Both the position numbers and the translations under genes were made by a program. Positions 15,531-16,570 of a stretch of DNA of 16,570 bases are shown here, one piece after another. Positions within the stretch are counted from its first letter, which is position 1. Every line of letters starts with the position of its first letter. Source of the stretch: Dialister sp. UBA6422 (GTDB lineage: Bacteria; Bacillota; Negativicutes; Veillonellales; Dialisteraceae); the NCBI GenBank assembly GCA_002439665.1, contig DJPC01000036.1, positions 1 to 16,570 on the forward strand, in the 5' to 3' direction. The notes under the pieces are model-generated. The model had not been told where the DNA came from. It ran no database searches and saw only the letters and a program-made list of their open reading frames with translations.

Positions 15531-15622
15531 GATACCAGGTGCTCAGGTATGAACTTTCATCCTGAATGGGAGTCCAATCCCGGGACTGTAGTGAAGGAGG
15601 ATAGTCGGTTGTGAGGGATATT
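15529..15622 (+). promoter_or_regulatory. structured leader, possibly a compact cobalamin-type aptamer
   Basis: The leader contains, in the order used by cobalamin riboswitches, ATGAT...AGGTGCT (15529-15543), a hairpin closed by TCAGG/CCTGA, then GAAT, a small hairpin GGGA-GTCCAA-TCCC (15568-15581), GGGACTGTAG (15582-15591) and a weak AGTCGG (15603-15608) where the B12 box would be. ATCCT (15559-15563) can pair with AGGAT (15598-15602) to enclose the middle. The usual GGTGAAAATCC loop and the CCTGCC end of the B12 box are not met, so it is either a divergent variant or a chance resemblance. Confidence 0.3.
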
Positions 15623-15782
15623 TTCAGAAAAAGGGGAAGACATTTATTTTTATTCTAACGGCAATCATTTTTATGTATCGCTTGAATGTTTCCTATGTTT
15701 CTGAAATAACAATTTCGTAAAGAATTCAAACTGCACCATAAGGATTTTTTACAGCTAACAAAACATAGGAAGGTGAATCTTT

Positions 15783-16570
15783 ATGGATCCAGCTATTATG
15801 ACGCTGTGTGTCCTGGCTGTTGCAGCATTTCTCTTCATCACGGAATTGATTCCGTTGGCTGTAACTGCTATGGCAGCATGTACAGTATTGGGGATTCTCG
15901 GCGTACTCCCGTCCAAAGCTGTATATGCAGGTCTTTCTAATTCCACCGTCGTACTTTTCGGCGGCATGTTTGTTATCGGCGCTGCTATGTTCAAAACTGG
16001 CCTCGCTGAAGCTATTGGTGTTGCAGTCGTAAAGAAAGCAGGCACAAACGAAATTCCGCTGATGGCTGCTATCATGATTGTAACCATTGTTCTGTCTTCT
16101 GTATCTTCCAACACCGGTACAGTAGCATGCCTCATGCCAGTTATCGTTGGTATCTGCCAGGCAGCAAAGATTCCTGCTTCTAAGGAACTGATGCCACTGG
16201 CTATCGCAGCTAACGTAGGCGGTACTATCACCATGATCGGTACTCCACCAAACGTTATCGTTACCGGCGCTCTCACCACTGCTGGTCTTCCGACCTTCGG
16301 ATTCTTTGAATTCGCTGCTATTGGTATTCCGCTGTCCATCGTTATCACCGTTTATACCCTCTTCATTGGCCGTCACATGATCGCTGCTAAATCTGCAGGC
16401 GCTATGGACGAAGACGCTATCAAAGCTGCTAAAGAAGAAGCAGGTGCAGGTGGAGATGCTCCAAAGAGCAAAACCAAAATGTGGATCTCTGGTCTCATTC
16501 TGGTGGGTGTAGTACTTTGCATGGCTCTGAATCTCAAGACTGTTCCGCTGCACACCGCAGCAGTTACCGG
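15783..16570 (+). CDS. SLC13/DASS family carboxylate transporter (3' end missing)
   Basis: The gene starts with ATG 15783 after AGGAAGGTGA (15767-15776) and runs off the right edge after 262 codons. The protein is a member of the divalent anion/Na+ symporter family within the ion transporter superfamily. Its first half shows the Ser-Asn-Thr substrate/sodium motif in SSVSSNTGTVACLMP (105-119) and the paired ANVGGTITMIGTPPNV (143-158). Several helices lie between 5 and 200, then a charged cytosolic loop (about 207-232) precedes the next helix. Such carriers take up succinate, malate, citrate or sulfate, usually with sodium. Substrate cannot be fixed. Codon use is rich in C-ending and GCT/GTT codons, unlike most of the window, which suggests high expression. 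A good promoter and long leader precede it. Confidence 0.9.
   Translation, partial: MDPAIMTLCVLAVAAFLFITELIPLAVTAMAACTVLGILGVLPSKAVYAGLSNSTVVLFGGMFVIGAAMFKTGLAEAIGVAVVKKAGTNEIPLMAAIMIVTIVLSSVSSNTGTVACLMPVIVGICQAAKIPASKELMPLAIAANVGGTITMIGTPPNVIVTGALTTAGLPTFGFFEFAAIGIPLSIVITVYTLFIGRHMIAAKSAGAMDEDAIKAAKEEAGAGGDAPKSKTKMWISGLILVGVVLCMALNLKTVPLHTAAVT

Noticed and set aside
15568..15592. Resemblance of the GGGA-GTCCAA-TCCC hairpin to a tRNA T-arm
   Set aside because: No TTCRA loop, acceptor stem or anticodon arm can be built around it.
15726..16553. Minus-strand frame of 275 codons over the SLC13 gene
   Set aside because: Antisense shadow of a strongly biased coding region; the plus strand carries the SNT and GTPPN family motifs.

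Overview
The window looks like a chromosomal stretch from an anaerobic, asaccharolytic or amino-acid/dicarboxylate-using low-to-mid GC Firmicute. My best guess is a Negativicute of the Dialister/Veillonella type. This rests on gene content (a DcuC-type C4-dicarboxylate carrier, an SLC13/DASS carrier, a catabolic-type glutamate dehydrogenase, an anaerobic Fe(II) uptake operon), on strong AGGAGG-type ribosome binding sites, and on the Bacillus/phi3T-like thymidylate synthase. The genus is an inference, not read directly.

Layout. 1-2249 (minus strand): a left-truncated PepT-like M20 metallopeptidase gene, and upstream of it dcuC, separated by a terminator. 2304-2643: divergent promoter region. 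2644-4953 (plus): recQ with an unusually long, HRDC-rich C-terminus. 5122-6830 (plus): a tight thyA-folA-flavodoxin operon closed by a 24-bp terminator hairpin. 7279-10440 (plus): a ferrous iron uptake operon feoA-feoA-feoB plus a small Cys-rich membrane protein, with a good promoter and an operator-like palindrome. 10441-11173: a long gene-poor gap containing an orphan intrinsic terminator. 11174-12430 (plus): glutamate dehydrogenase. 12729-14862 (plus): three membrane proteins of unknown function (a 2-TM small protein, a 6-TM Pr6Pr-like protein, a 2-TM protein with a PH-like middle part). 14863-15782: a 920-base gap with an AT-rich island, a good promoter and a structured leader. 15783-16570 (plus): the start of an SLC13/DASS carrier gene cut by the right edge.

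How it fits together. The two carboxylate carriers at the ends and glutamate dehydrogenase suit a cell that ferments amino acids and C4-dicarboxylates. The thyA-folA pair is the dTMP/tetrahydrofolate cycle: ThyA turns methylene-THF into DHF and FolA reduces it back. FeoA/FeoB import Fe(II), the form available without oxygen.

Most worth a second look: a compact cobalamin-aptamer-like leader in front of the SLC13 gene; an orphan terminator and unexplained sequence before gdhA; a shared CTTATATATAAG palindrome at two promoters; a family of long imperfect hairpins between genes; and RecQ with apparently three HRDC-like modules. I saw no clear new defence or mobile system, CRISPR array, rRNA or tRNA.
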